Shown here: piece by piece, positions 16,336 to 24,920 of the stretch
How the letters are laid out: each line of letters opens with the position of its first letter
How positions within the stretch are numbered: position 1 is the stretch's first letter
Origin: an uncultured Prevotella sp.
GTDB taxonomy: Bacteria; Bacteroidota; Bacteroidia; Bacteroidales; Bacteroidaceae
Assembly: GCA_938028745.1 (NCBI GenBank)
Contig: CALIZL010000038.1
Coordinates: 1 to 64,000, forward strand
Direction: 5' to 3'
DNA: 64,000 nucleotides
Program-made: the position numbers and the translations under genes
Notes under the pieces: generated by a model
The model's input: the letters and a program-made list of their open reading frames with translations, nothing else
What the model was told of the DNA's origin: nothing
Database searches by the model: none

Positions 16336-17124
16336 ATGAGCAAGATTAAAACTGCAAAAATAGTACTGCTTGGGGCAGGAAACCTTGCCACGAGTCTTGG
16401 TTTGGCTTTGCAAAAGGCTGGATTTAGCGTGGCGCAGGTGTACAGTAGAACGCAGATGGCCGCCGAAACATTGGCTGTGCGTTTGGGCGCAACGGCCATT
16501 AACAGCTTGGAAAGCCTTTCGCCCGATGCCGATGTGTATTTGTTGGCCTTGAAAGACGATGCCTTGGCAAGCGTACTTCCGCAAGTTTGCCAACTGAACC
16601 AGCACGCCGTGTATGCCCATACGGCAGGAAGTGTGTCGATGAACGTGTTTGAAGGGTTGGTCAAAAACTACGGTGTGTTTTATCCCTTGCAAACGTTTTC
16701 AAAACAAAAACCTCTGGATTTCTCTTCTATCCCTTGCTTGATAGAGGGTGCGAACGAGTTTTCGGAAGATGTTTTGCTGCAAATGGCGCGCGCTTTGAGC
16801 CACGATGTGCGGCTAACGACTAGTGCCGACCGGCGCATCGTTCATTTGGCGGCGGTGTTTGGGTGCAATTTCGTTAACTTGTGCTACTCGTTAGCCAACG
16901 AAACGCTGAAACGTAGGGGGCTTGACTTTGCGTTGTTGTTGCCGCTGATTGACGAAACGGCAGCCAAAGTGCATCGCCTGTCGCCCAAGGATGCACAAAC
17001 AGGCCCTGCCGTTAGAATGGATAAGGCGGTGATGGAGCGGCAAATGAGCCTTATCGACGATGCCGAAGAACGCCGACTTTACGAGCTGATGAGCGAAATG
17101 ATACATAAACTGGCAAATACATAA
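16336..17124 (+). CDS. Rossmann-like/DUF2520 oxidoreductase-like protein
   Basis: 262-aa protein with an NAD(P)-binding Rossmann start (KIVLLGAGNLATSLGLALQK) and a C-terminal helical DUF2520 domain (IVHLAAVFGCNFVNLCYSLA, then GPAVRMDKAVMERQ). The fold resembles ketopantoate reductase and F420-dependent NADP reductase, but no activity is established for this family. It starts 5 nt after the nitroreductase stop and is followed 4 nt later by kdsC, an arrangement I recall as common in Bacteroidetes. Confidence 0.8.
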   Translation: MSKIKTAKIVLLGAGNLATSLGLALQKAGFSVAQVYSRTQMAAETLAVRLGATAINSLESLSPDADVYLLALKDDALASVLPQVCQLNQHAVYAHTAGSVSMNVFEGLVKNYGVFYPLQTFSKQKPLDFSSIPCLIEGANEFSEDVLLQMARALSHDVRLTTSADRRIVHLAAVFGCNFVNLCYSLANETLKRRGLDFALLLPLIDETAAKVHRLSPKDAQTGPAVRMDKAVMERQMSLIDDAEERRLYELMSEMIHKLANT

Positions 17125-17128
17125 CGCA

Positions 17129-17647
17129 ATGATAAACTACGATTTACAGCGCATACGCGCCATCATTTTTGATGTAGACGGCGTGCTGTCGGCATCTACC
17201 ATCACGCTTTCTGCCGATGGCGAACCCCTGCGCACGGTGAATATCAAGGATGGTTACGCCATTCAGTTCGCCCAAAAGGTGGGTTTGCGCATCTGCATCA
17301 TCACAGGTGGCGACACCAAGGCTGTGCGTAAGCGGTTTGAAGGCTTGGGCGTAGAAGACATTTACATGAAGGCTGGCGTGAAGTTGTTGGCTTACGAGGA
17401 CTTTAAGGCACGCTATGGCTATGCGGATGAGGAGTTGATGTTTGTTGGCGACGACGTTCCCGACTACGAAGTGATGTCTCGTTGTGGCTGTGCTTGTTGT
17501 CCTGCCGATGCTTGCGCCGACATTAAGTCTGTTAGTAGCTATGTAACCACGTGCGCAGGTGGTATGGGTTGCGGACGAGAAGTTATCGAGCAGACCCTGC
17601 GCGCAAAGGGATTGTGGATGAAAGATGCCAAGGCCTTTGGCTGGTAA
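17129..17647 (+). CDS. kdsC: 3-deoxy-D-manno-octulosonate 8-phosphate phosphatase (HAD)
   Basis: 172-aa HAD-superfamily hydrolase that removes phosphate from KDO-8-P on the way to lipopolysaccharide inner core. Motif I is FDVDGVL (Asp15 nucleophile, Asp17), motif II includes CIITGGDTKAVRKR, and motif IV is VGDDVPDYEVM (Asp108, Asp109). It is a cap-less small HAD of the length expected for KdsC. The Cys-rich stretch CGCACCPADACADI is unusually dense but aligns with the family's CPADA segment. Its place between DUF2520 and maf fits a housekeeping operon. Confidence 0.9.
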   Translation: MINYDLQRIRAIIFDVDGVLSASTITLSADGEPLRTVNIKDGYAIQFAQKVGLRICIITGGDTKAVRKRFEGLGVEDIYMKAGVKLLAYEDFKARYGYADEELMFVGDDVPDYEVMSRCGCACCPADACADIKSVSSYVTTCAGGMGCGREVIEQTLRAKGLWMKDAKAFGW

Positions 17648-17669
17648 ACATTGAATAGGCACGAAGAAA

Positions 17670-18263
17670 ATGAAGAATAGATTGGTGTTGGCGAGTAATT
17701 CGCCAAGAAGAAAAGAATTGTTGCGGGGCTTGGGCATCGATTTCGAGGTGCGATTGATACGTGACATCGACGAGAGTTACCCCGCAGCGTTGCCTGTAAA
17801 CGACGTGGCTGTGCATATTTCGAAGGCTAAGGCGGGCGCATACTTGGACACAATGGCCGAGAACGAGGTGGTTTTGACGGCCGATACGGTTGTGGTGTGC
17901 GACGGGCAGATACTAGGAAAGCCGCAAGATGCCGAAGATGCAAGGCGCATGTTGGGCTTGTTGAGCGGCAAGAGCCATGAGGTGATAACTGGTGTTACGC
18001 TGTCTACACTTCAATGGCAGCGTAGTTTCGCTGTAACAACGGTGGTTTGGTTTAAAGAACTGACTGCCGACGAGATTGGTTTTTATGTAGATAGCTACCG
18101 TCCTTTTGACAAGGCGGGGGCGTACGGCATTCAAGAATGGATTGGATATGTGGGCGTTCAGCGTATAGAAGGTAGTTATTTCAATGTGATGGGCTTGCCT
18201 GTGCAGCGCATTTACGAAGAGCTGAAAGATTGTTTCGACTTTTTGCATCCTTTTGAAGTATAG
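17670..18263 (+). CDS. maf: Maf-family nucleoside triphosphate pyrophosphatase
   Basis: 197-aa house-cleaning enzyme that hydrolyses dTTP/UTP or modified nucleotides to monophosphates and pyrophosphate. The N-terminal signature SNSPRRKELLRGLGIDF starts at residue 9. The catalytic Asp72 is in LTADTVVVCDGQILGKP, and the YQIQEWIG-like motif appears as AYGIQEWIGYVGVQ. The length is typical. Its start lies 22 nt after kdsC, making it the probable last gene of the operon, before an octamer-rich gap. Confidence 0.92.
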   Translation: MKNRLVLASNSPRRKELLRGLGIDFEVRLIRDIDESYPAALPVNDVAVHISKAKAGAYLDTMAENEVVLTADTVVVCDGQILGKPQDAEDARRMLGLLSGKSHEVITGVTLSTLQWQRSFAVTTVVWFKELTADEIGFYVDSYRPFDKAGAYGIQEWIGYVGVQRIEGSYFNVMGLPVQRIYEELKDCFDFLHPFEV

Positions 18264-18265
18264 GC

Positions 18266-18500
18266 TTGTGGAGGTTGTGAGCTGGTGAGGTAGTAAGTTT
18301 ATCAGTTGGTGAGTTCATGAGTTTATAAGTTTGTGAGTTGATAGGTTCGTGAGTTCGTTAGGTTATTAGTTGATGAGGTAGTGAGTTTATCAGTTGGTGA
18401 GGTAGTGAATTTATGAGGTAATAAGTTGTTGTTATTGTGAGTTGATGGGGTTATGAGTTTGTAACTTAATGTTTTTGTGTGTTAACAAGCTGACAACTCT
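18266..18500 (-). repeat. Degenerate 8-bp tandem array, GAGTT orientation
   Basis: Octamers such as GAGTTTAT, AAGTTTGT, GAGTTGAT and GAGGTAGT fill the convergent gap between maf and the TIGR02757 gene. Confidence 0.75.
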
Positions 18501-18520
18501 TGTCTTTTCATCGTTTGTTT

Positions 18521-19273
18521 TTAAATCTCCTGTCCATCGTTTACGCCATATCCAAACAGCGCGAAGTCGGCTTTTAGTGGGTCGTTAGGGAATACTTTGG
18601 CCATTTCGGCAGTCAGTTTCTTGGCGATAGACATGGAGGTAGACTTGCTTTTGAGCAGTTTTAGGCGTTGTGCTTGTGTCAAGACGTGGGTGTCTAGCGG
18701 CATGATGAGGGTGCGTTTGTCGATGGTGTCTTTCCAAATGCCTAAGTCTACGGGCGAATTGTCGCGTACCATCCACCGCAGAAACATGCAAATGCGCTTG
18801 CAAGCAGAGCGTGCATTGATGGGAACGATGCCTTCTTGCCCATGCGCTGCAAAGTATTTGCAAAGCGCAACCACGGCCGTTTCGGCATCGTTGGCGGCTG
18901 TTGTCTGTATATATTGGTGCAGGGTGTTGTGCTCGGACAATAGCTTTTGCAGCGTTTTAAGGAAACTATTCATGATCCTTTTGGTGTAAAGGCGATAGTA
19001 ACAGTCGTCGGTTGGCGGTATGTCTTGTTCAAACAGCCCGCTTTTCACCCAGTTGTATGGTTCGCCTTGCGACTTTTCCAGCACGAAATTTATCTTTGGA
19101 AAGAATTGTTTTCGGTTTCCATAGCTTAGGTTTGCCGCAATGAAAGCCATCGTTTCTTGGTTGTTTGTACCCTGAACAAGGTGCATAAAGCGTGCAGGGT
19201 CTTCCTTTAAGAAGGCCGTTGTTTCATAGCGTGCGGCGTATTCTTTTAGTAATGCCTTTGTTTTTATGTTCAT
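18521..19273 (-). CDS. TIGR02757-family protein
   Basis: 250-aa cytoplasmic protein of the TIGR02757 family, found mostly in Bacteroidetes, function unknown. The ATG at 19273 (MNIKTKALLKEYAARYE) is the conserved start; in-frame codons further upstream are derived from a small inverted-repeat element. Conserved blocks include NNQETMAFIAANLSYGNRKQ, KRICMFLRWMVRDN and the C-terminal MPLDTHVLTQAQRL, which recall helix-hairpin-helix DNA glycosylase folds. Nucleic-acid binding is a guess. Confidence 0.82.
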   Translation of the reverse strand: MNIKTKALLKEYAARYETTAFLKEDPARFMHLVQGTNNQETMAFIAANLSYGNRKQFFPKINFVLEKSQGEPYNWVKSGLFEQDIPPTDDCYYRLYTKRIMNSFLKTLQKLLSEHNTLHQYIQTTAANDAETAVVALCKYFAAHGQEGIVPINARSACKRICMFLRWMVRDNSPVDLGIWKDTIDKRTLIMPLDTHVLTQAQRLKLLKSKSTSMSIAKKLTAEMAKVFPNDPLKADFALFGYGVNDGQEI

Positions 19274-19313
19274 ATTGTTGCTGCTTTCGATATTTATTTG
19301 GCCTTGTTCTGAC

Positions 19314-19363
19314 TTAAGGCATGTTCTAAATACAACAAAGGTTATTTTTAGAACCTGCCTTAA
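19314..19363 (-). repeat. 50-bp inverted-repeat element (short relative of the 202-bp MITE)
   Basis: The arms TTAAGGCATGTTCTAAA (19314-19330) and its complement with one mismatch (19347-19363) enclose only 16 bp. The same arms bound a 202-bp element at 54855-55056. A TAACCTTTG sequence on the minus strand (19344-19336) looks like a -7 element facing the TIGR02757 gene, so the element may supply part of its promoter. Confidence 0.7.
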
Positions 19364-19461
19364 AATCACTAATCTGTTTAGCCAAATCGATGCACCATTA
19401 CATATGAGGATGTGTATTTAGAATGTGCATCGTGTTGGCGCGAATGGGTAAAATGCGTAAA

Positions 19462-19500
19462 AAAGAGGATGTGACAAGCTGTGCACATCCTCTTTCATTT
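19462..19500 (-). terminator. Terminator of the galactose operon
   Basis: Stem AAAGAGGATGTG / CACATCCTCTTT (19462-19473 with 19484-19495). On the minus strand it is followed by TTTTTTACG. It lies 58 nt past the galK stop. Confidence 0.85.
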
Positions 19501-19552
19501 TATTGCTTAGCGGCCAATGGGCAGGCTATGAGCCTGAATTGGCTATGCGTTA

Positions 19553-20716
19553 TTAGCAAACCTTACGCGAACCATCGCCAATTACCACGTCGTAAACGGC
19601 GGGTTCGTGCTTGTATTTGGCTGCATATTTCTGCTTAGCATCTGCTATAAACTTGTCGTAAAGTTCGTCTTTAACGAGGTTGATGGTGCAACCACCGAAA
19701 CCGCCGCCCATGATACGGCTACCCGTAACGCCATTTTCCTTGGCCAATTCGTTCAGGTAGTCTAGCTCTTCGCACGAAACTTCGTACTCTTTGCTCAGTC
19801 CTTCGTGTGTTTCGTACATCTTCTTGCCCACCGTTTCGTAGTCGCCAGCATTCAAAGCATCGCAAACGGCCAGCACGCGGTCTTTCTCTCCAAGCACGAA
19901 GTGTGCGCGTTTGAAGTCTTCTTCCGAAACGTCTGCCTTCACTGCATCAAGTTCTTGCCAGTCGGCATCGCGCAAAGTTTCAAACTTCTTCTCAGGGAAC
20001 TTGGCATTAAGGGCGGCAACCACGTTTTCGCAACTCTTTCTTCGGTGGTTGTAAGCCGATGATGCGAGTTCGTGTTTCACCTTAGAATCGAGCAAAACGA
20101 GCTTATATCCCTGTGGATTGAAGGGGAAATACTCGAATTCTCTCGACCTACAATCAAGTCGCATCAGCTTTCCTTCTTGTCCGAATACGCTTGCAAACTG
20201 GTCCATAATGCCGCACATTACGCCACAATAGTTGTGTTCGGTGGCCTGTCCTGCAAGAACCATGTCCCATTTAGACACCTTATTGTCGCCAAAGAGGTCG
20301 TTCAGAGCGAAAGCAAAGCAGCTTTCGAGCGCGGCCGATGATGACATTCCGGCTCCAAGTGGCACGTCGCCAGAGAATGCTGTGTTGAAACCTTTAACGT
20401 CGACACCAAGCTTTTTCATCTCTTGTATAATGCCATAGATGTATTTTGCCCAGCTTGCGCGTGGTCCTTTGGGGTCGTCTACCTTAAACTCTACGCGGTC
20501 TTTTAGGTCGATAGAGTAGCACATCACCGTGTCGGTTCCATTGGGGCGTACCTCGGCCATAATGCCTTTGTCTACCGCTCCTGGGAAAACGAACCCGCCA
20601 TTGTAGTCGGTATGTTCGCCAATAAGGTTGATACGTCCGGGTGATGCGTATATGTTGCCGGTCTTTCCGTCGAAGTGCTTGATAAAGCGACTTCTTACAT
20701 GTTCGATATCCATCAT
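19553..20716 (-). CDS. galK: Galactokinase
   Basis: 387-aa GHMP kinase that phosphorylates alpha-D-galactose at C1 with ATP in the Leloir pathway. The galactokinase signature GRINLIGEHTDYNGG is at 27-41, the ATP-binding motif GDVPLGAGMSSSAALE at 116-131, and motif 3 appears as RIMGGGFGGCTINLV near the C-terminus. The length is normal. Two adjacent ATGs are possible starts (20716 or 20713). It is the last gene of a minus-strand galM-transporter-galK cluster, 71 bp behind the transporter. Confidence 0.96.
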   Translation of the reverse strand: MMDIEHVRSRFIKHFDGKTGNIYASPGRINLIGEHTDYNGGFVFPGAVDKGIMAEVRPNGTDTVMCYSIDLKDRVEFKVDDPKGPRASWAKYIYGIIQEMKKLGVDVKGFNTAFSGDVPLGAGMSSSAALESCFAFALNDLFGDNKVSKWDMVLAGQATEHNYCGVMCGIMDQFASVFGQEGKLMRLDCRSREFEYFPFNPQGYKLVLLDSKVKHELASSAYNHRRKSCENVVAALNAKFPEKKFETLRDADWQELDAVKADVSEEDFKRAHFVLGEKDRVLAVCDALNAGDYETVGKKMYETHEGLSKEYEVSCEELDYLNELAKENGVTGSRIMGGGFGGCTINLVKDELYDKFIADAKQKYAAKYKHEPAVYDVVIGDGSRKVC

Positions 20717-20787
20717 GTTGTTGTGTTTTAGGTTAATGATGTATGGAATTTGTTTAATACTTAATTGTTTCGCGTTTAGCTGGGCAG

Positions 20788-22101
20788 TTAGTCCACGCGG
20801 ATGTCCTTATTTACATTCTTGCTGCCGATAAGCGCATAGAAAAGAATGTATGCCAAGCCGATGAGCGGTATGGCGTAGGAGATGAGATAGCCCGCATGGT
20901 CGGCGACAAAGTTCTGCATGAGGGGCAGAACACCCCCACCAACAACCATCATCATAAAGATGCCAGAGGCAGCGGCAGAGTATTTGCCGAGGCCTTCGTT
21001 GGCCAAATTGAAGATGCTAGACCACATAACCGAGGTGCACAAGCCGCAAAGAACCAACAGCGGTGCTGCTATGGGCACCGTAACAAGCTGGAATGACGAG
21101 CCTGTGAACACGGGCATATCCATCGTTGTGCTCTTGCCTAGAACCATAGCCAACAGTATAAGGAAGATGCCAAAGCTTGCTGTGACAATCATCATGGCCT
21201 TACTAGAAACCTTATCGGCAATGAATCCGGCCGAGAAACGGCCTACAAGCATGAGGAACCAATAGGTGCCAGCCACAAAACCGCCAATCTTAACGGCCGT
21301 TGCAGGGTCTAGTCCACCGCCATTGGCACTGGTATCGGATAGGTAGAAGTTCAAAGTGCCGGGTATTCCAACCTCAACGCCCACGTAAATGAATATGGCG
21401 ATGGTGCCAAGAACGAAGTGGCGGAAAGCCCACGGACTTCTTTCGTACACCGTTTCGGCCGTGGTCTTACCCATTTCAGGGTCGGCTATGGGGATAAAGA
21501 GCAGTGCAACGAAGGCAGCTGCAAACACACCCATAGCGATATAAAGCACAAGGTTGATGTCTACCATAGCCGTTTTGGCCGTTACTGTGCCGATAAGCGC
21601 ACCCACGAGCATAGGCGTTAGTGTACCAGAAAGCGAGTTAAGCGTTCCACCTACAAGGTTTAGCTGGTTACCACGGTTGCCGCCGCCACCCAAGAGGTTG
21701 AGCATGGGGTTTACAACGGTGTTAAGTGTACATACACAGAAGCCTGAGATGAATGCACCTAGCAGGTAAACGGAAAAGCCCGCAACCTTATCGTCTACGC
21801 CGCCAGAAAGGAACTGCACCAGTACGCCAATGAAACCTAGGGCTATACCAACAAGAGCGGTGCGCTTGTAGCCGATTTTGGAAAGCAGCTTACCCGCGGG
21901 GATGCCCATAAATAGGTAAGCTAAGAAGTTCATTGCGTTGCCGAGCATGCCTACTGTGTTGGCACTGTCGCCTTGGAATGCGTTTTTCCAGATAATGCCG
22001 ATAGGCGCGGCAAGGTTTGTCACGAATGAAATCATTGCATAGAGGAACATCATTGTGACAATGGCTACTATGCTACCACTTTTTGCTTGTTTATTTTCCA
22101 T
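20788..22101 (-). CDS. MFS sugar transporter (FucP/GluP-like)
   Basis: 437-aa major facilitator with 12 predicted membrane segments. The N-terminus (MMFLYAMISFVTNLAAPIGI), the AYLFMGIPAGKLLSKIGYKR loop and VVNPMLNLLGGG belong to the fucose/glucose-galactose H+ symporter branch. Position between galM and galK makes galactose or glucose/galactose the likely substrate. It differs somewhat from the classic short GluP sequence, so sugar specificity is inferred from context only. Confidence 0.88.
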   Translation of the reverse strand: MENKQAKSGSIVAIVTMMFLYAMISFVTNLAAPIGIIWKNAFQGDSANTVGMLGNAMNFLAYLFMGIPAGKLLSKIGYKRTALVGIALGFIGVLVQFLSGGVDDKVAGFSVYLLGAFISGFCVCTLNTVVNPMLNLLGGGGNRGNQLNLVGGTLNSLSGTLTPMLVGALIGTVTAKTAMVDINLVLYIAMGVFAAAFVALLFIPIADPEMGKTTAETVYERSPWAFRHFVLGTIAIFIYVGVEVGIPGTLNFYLSDTSANGGGLDPATAVKIGGFVAGTYWFLMLVGRFSAGFIADKVSSKAMMIVTASFGIFLILLAMVLGKSTTMDMPVFTGSSFQLVTVPIAAPLLVLCGLCTSVMWSSIFNLANEGLGKYSAAASGIFMMMVVGGGVLPLMQNFVADHAGYLISYAIPLIGLAYILFYALIGSKNVNKDIRVD

Positions 22102-22308
22102 TTTCGTTTTAGTAATAAATGCTTTTAGCTATGGCTTGACTTGAAAGGCTGCTCTGCCTGTTTGCGTTCTGTTGATACGTGGTAGGCTTGCTGTCTTCTA
22201 CGTTTTTTCGTTGGCTTTCTTCACAACGAAGGGGCAGAAAAACGGGGCAATGACTTACCAAAGGCATTGCAGGCGCATTTCAAGAGTGGGCCTACTGTTG
22301 ATGAATGT

Positions 22309-23400
22309 TTAAGCTATCGTTCCGAATTTATAAATTGTTTTCTGCTTATATTGTTCGCCTGGGTTTAGCACCACCGAGGGGAAGTAGGGGCGGTTGGGCG
22401 AATCGGGGAAGTGTTGTGCCTCAAAGCAGATGCCGCTTCTTCGTGGGAAGGTGGCTCCATGTTGCCCTTTGTAGCCGTCGGCCCAATTGTCGGTGTAGAG
22501 TTGTACGCCCGGTTCGGTGGTATAAACCTCCATCGTGCGCCCCGTTACAGGTTCCATAATACGTGCGGCAAAGCTTAATTCGCCCTCTTCGCGCTTGTTA
22601 AGCACAAAGCAATGGTCGTAACCAGCACCGTTTTTAATTTGTTCGTGGTCGGCGTCTATGTCTTGTCCGATGGTTTTTGGCGTTCTAAAATCGAACGGCG
22701 TACCTTTAACGAAACGTATTTCGCCTGTGGGAATGCTCACCTCATCGATAGGAATATAAAAGTCGGCATTGATTTCGCACTCTAAATTTTCAATGCTTGG
22801 TGTGGGGTTGGCGATGCCAGCCAACGAGAAAAAACCGTGACTTGTAAGGTTGATTACTGTTTTTTTGTTTGTTTTGGCCATGTATTCGATAACCAATTCG
22901 TTGTCGTCGGTGAAGGAATAGATAACCGTTGTTTTCAGTTCACCTGAGAAACCCTCTTCTCCGTATGCGCTTACGTAGTTCAATACAAGGGTGGTGTCGT
23001 TCATTTGCAGTGCATCCCATACCTTGGCGTTAAAGCCTTTCTTGCCTCCATGCAACGAGTTGGGGCCGTTGTTGATGGGAAGACTGTACTCTTTACCATG
23101 TAATTGAAACTTGCCTTTGGCAATTCTGTTGCCATATCTGCCCACAAGGGTAGAGAGATAGGGCTCGGGCGAGTTCACAACGTCTTGTATGTTGTCGTGC
23201 CCTTGTATCACATTGGCCAGGTTTCCGTGTTTGTCGGGAACCATAATGGCCACAATCGCCCCGCCATAGTTGGTTATGGCTACTTCGTTACCAACCTCGT
23301 TGCGGAGAATATACAAATCGGTTTCTTTTCCGTTGATGCGAGTCTGAAAGTCTTCGCGTTTCAGCCCGCATACGTTTTGTACCTTATCTGTGTTTGTCAT
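22309..23400 (-). CDS. galM: Aldose 1-epimerase (mutarotase)
   Basis: 363-aa cytoplasmic enzyme that interconverts alpha and beta anomers of galactose and feeds galactokinase. Conserved segments are GRYGNRIAKGKF, LPINNGPNSLHGGKKGFNAK (substrate-binding Asn and His), and NLTSHGFFSLAG with a catalytic-region His. GVQLYTDNWADG and SGICFEAQHFPDSPN near the C-terminus contain the expected catalytic Glu. No signal peptide, so it is intracellular. It is the first gene of the cluster, behind a good promoter, with a 207-bp gap before the transporter. Confidence 0.95.
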   Translation of the reverse strand: MTNTDKVQNVCGLKREDFQTRINGKETDLYILRNEVGNEVAITNYGGAIVAIMVPDKHGNLANVIQGHDNIQDVVNSPEPYLSTLVGRYGNRIAKGKFQLHGKEYSLPINNGPNSLHGGKKGFNAKVWDALQMNDTTLVLNYVSAYGEEGFSGELKTTVIYSFTDDNELVIEYMAKTNKKTVINLTSHGFFSLAGIANPTPSIENLECEINADFYIPIDEVSIPTGEIRFVKGTPFDFRTPKTIGQDIDADHEQIKNGAGYDHCFVLNKREEGELSFAARIMEPVTGRTMEVYTTEPGVQLYTDNWADGYKGQHGATFPRRSGICFEAQHFPDSPNRPYFPSVVLNPGEQYKQKTIYKFGTIA

Positions 23401-23428
23401 AAAAGAAAGCTTTTAGTTATACTTTGTT

Positions 23429-23460
23429 GCAAAGTAAACGAAAAAAACTGAATGCAACAA
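23429..23460 (-). promoter_or_regulatory. Promoter of the galactose cluster
   Basis: On the minus strand TTTG (23460-23457) is followed after 19 bp by TTACTTTGC (23437-23429), one base off the -7 consensus. Confidence 0.6.
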
Positions 23461-23474
23461 ATATTAATATATTA

Positions 23475-23530
23475 AAAGCGGTGGTTTCCTGTTAAAAATG
23501 TTCAACGGAAGGCTCCACCGCTTTCTTTTT
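23475..23530. terminator. Terminator downstream of folC
   Basis: Stem AAAGCGGTGG / CCACCGCTTT (23475-23484 with 23515-23524), with T-rich sequence on both sides. It ends folC transcription and separates it from the galM promoter. Confidence 0.75.
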
Positions 23531-23612
23531 GATAATATGTGATTTGTTATTTGTAGGTTCGTGCGCGTTTTTAAGGGTTTAAAATAGATTTTGCTTCCTA
23601 CTCTGGCATGCC

Positions 23613-24920
23613 TTATTTCGTGTTTTCTGAGCAGATTTTAAGATTTGAAAGCAAATCGGCCACCACATAACTGCTGCCACCAACAAATACAAAATCGTCT
23701 TTCGCGGCATCGCTTAGTGCGGCCTTGTAGGCTGCATACACATTATTATATATAGTGCCGTGCAGTGCGTTTTGTGCGGCCTTTTGTGCCACTACCTCGC
23801 AAGGTACTGCCCGATGTGTACTTGCTTGCGTGAAATAATAGGTTGCATCTTTGGGTAAAAGGGTGAGAACGGTGTCTAAATCCTTGTCGTCTACCATGCC
23901 GAACACCATTCTGAGCGTGCGATAGCTTTGTGCACGAATTTGAGAACTGAGGTATTGCCAGCCTGCAACGTTGTGACCTGTGTCGCAAATCACCAAGGGC
24001 GCTTGCCCTAAGATTTGCCAACGACCTTGTAAACCTGTTGATTGGCATACCGTGGCCATGCCTTGACCCACCTCTTTGGCGGTTATGTTAAAGCCCAAGG
24101 CCTGCAATTGCCGTGCGGCGGTTAAGATGGTGTTGGCGTTGTGGTGCTGATAGTTGCCACCTAGTTCGAAAACCATGTTGCCAAAGCTGCGTGTTTGCAG
24201 ACTGATACCCCCCTCGTTGCGGTGTTGCCACTGCAAAACTTCGGGATTTTGTTCGGCCCAAACCACAGGCGCATGCCGTTCTTTCGCAGTGTTTTCAAAC
24301 ACTTGGCGTGTTTCCGCAGTGGTTTCGCCCACCACTACGGGCGTGTTGGGCTTGATGATACCTGCTTTTTCGACGGCAATTTGAGCCAATGTGCTGCCCA
24401 GAAAGCCCGTATGGTCTAGGCTGATGTTGGTGATGACCGAGAGAATGGGGCTGATGATGTTGGTGCAATCGAGTCTACCGCCCAACCCTACTTCGATAAC
24501 GGCCACATCTACCTGGCTTTCGGCAAAATAACTGAAAGCCATAGCGGTGGTCAGTTCGAAGAACGATGGGTGAAGAGGTTCGAAAAATGCACGGTGTTGG
24601 GCAACGAAATCCACAACGTAGGCCTCTGAAAGCGGCTCGCCGTTGATGCGAATGCGTTCCCGAAAGTCTACCAAATGTGGCGAAGTGTATAGGCCTACGC
24701 GGTAGCCGCAGGCTTGTAGTATGGCGGCTAGCGTGTGTGCGGTAGAGCCTTTGCCGTTCGTTCCTGCCACATGGATGCTCTTGAAGGTGTGATGAGGTGC
24801 GCCCAAGTGGGAATCTAACGCTAGCGAATTGTCTAAACCCTCCTTATATGCAGAAGCACCCACATGTTCGAAAACAGGGGTGCTATTGTAAAGGTACTGA
24901 ATTGTCTCCTGATAGTTCAT
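23613..24920 (-). CDS. folC: Bifunctional folylpolyglutamate/dihydrofolate synthase
   Basis: 435-aa Mur-ligase-family enzyme that adds glutamate to dihydropteroate and to folates. The P-loop AGTNGKGST is at 52-60. The HxxHxD-type region GLGGRLDCTNI and SLDHTGFLGSTLAQIAVEKA (omega loop, metal-binding Glu/His) are intact, and the C-terminal domain contains DTGHNVAGW. The length is normal. Its ATG overlaps the dnaJ stop by one base, so translation is coupled to the upstream chaperone gene. Confidence 0.94.
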   Translation of the reverse strand: MNYQETIQYLYNSTPVFEHVGASAYKEGLDNSLALDSHLGAPHHTFKSIHVAGTNGKGSTAHTLAAILQACGYRVGLYTSPHLVDFRERIRINGEPLSEAYVVDFVAQHRAFFEPLHPSFFELTTAMAFSYFAESQVDVAVIEVGLGGRLDCTNIISPILSVITNISLDHTGFLGSTLAQIAVEKAGIIKPNTPVVVGETTAETRQVFENTAKERHAPVVWAEQNPEVLQWQHRNEGGISLQTRSFGNMVFELGGNYQHHNANTILTAARQLQALGFNITAKEVGQGMATVCQSTGLQGRWQILGQAPLVICDTGHNVAGWQYLSSQIRAQSYRTLRMVFGMVDDKDLDTVLTLLPKDATYYFTQASTHRAVPCEVVAQKAAQNALHGTIYNNVYAAYKAALSDAAKDDFVFVGGSSYVVADLLSNLKICSENTK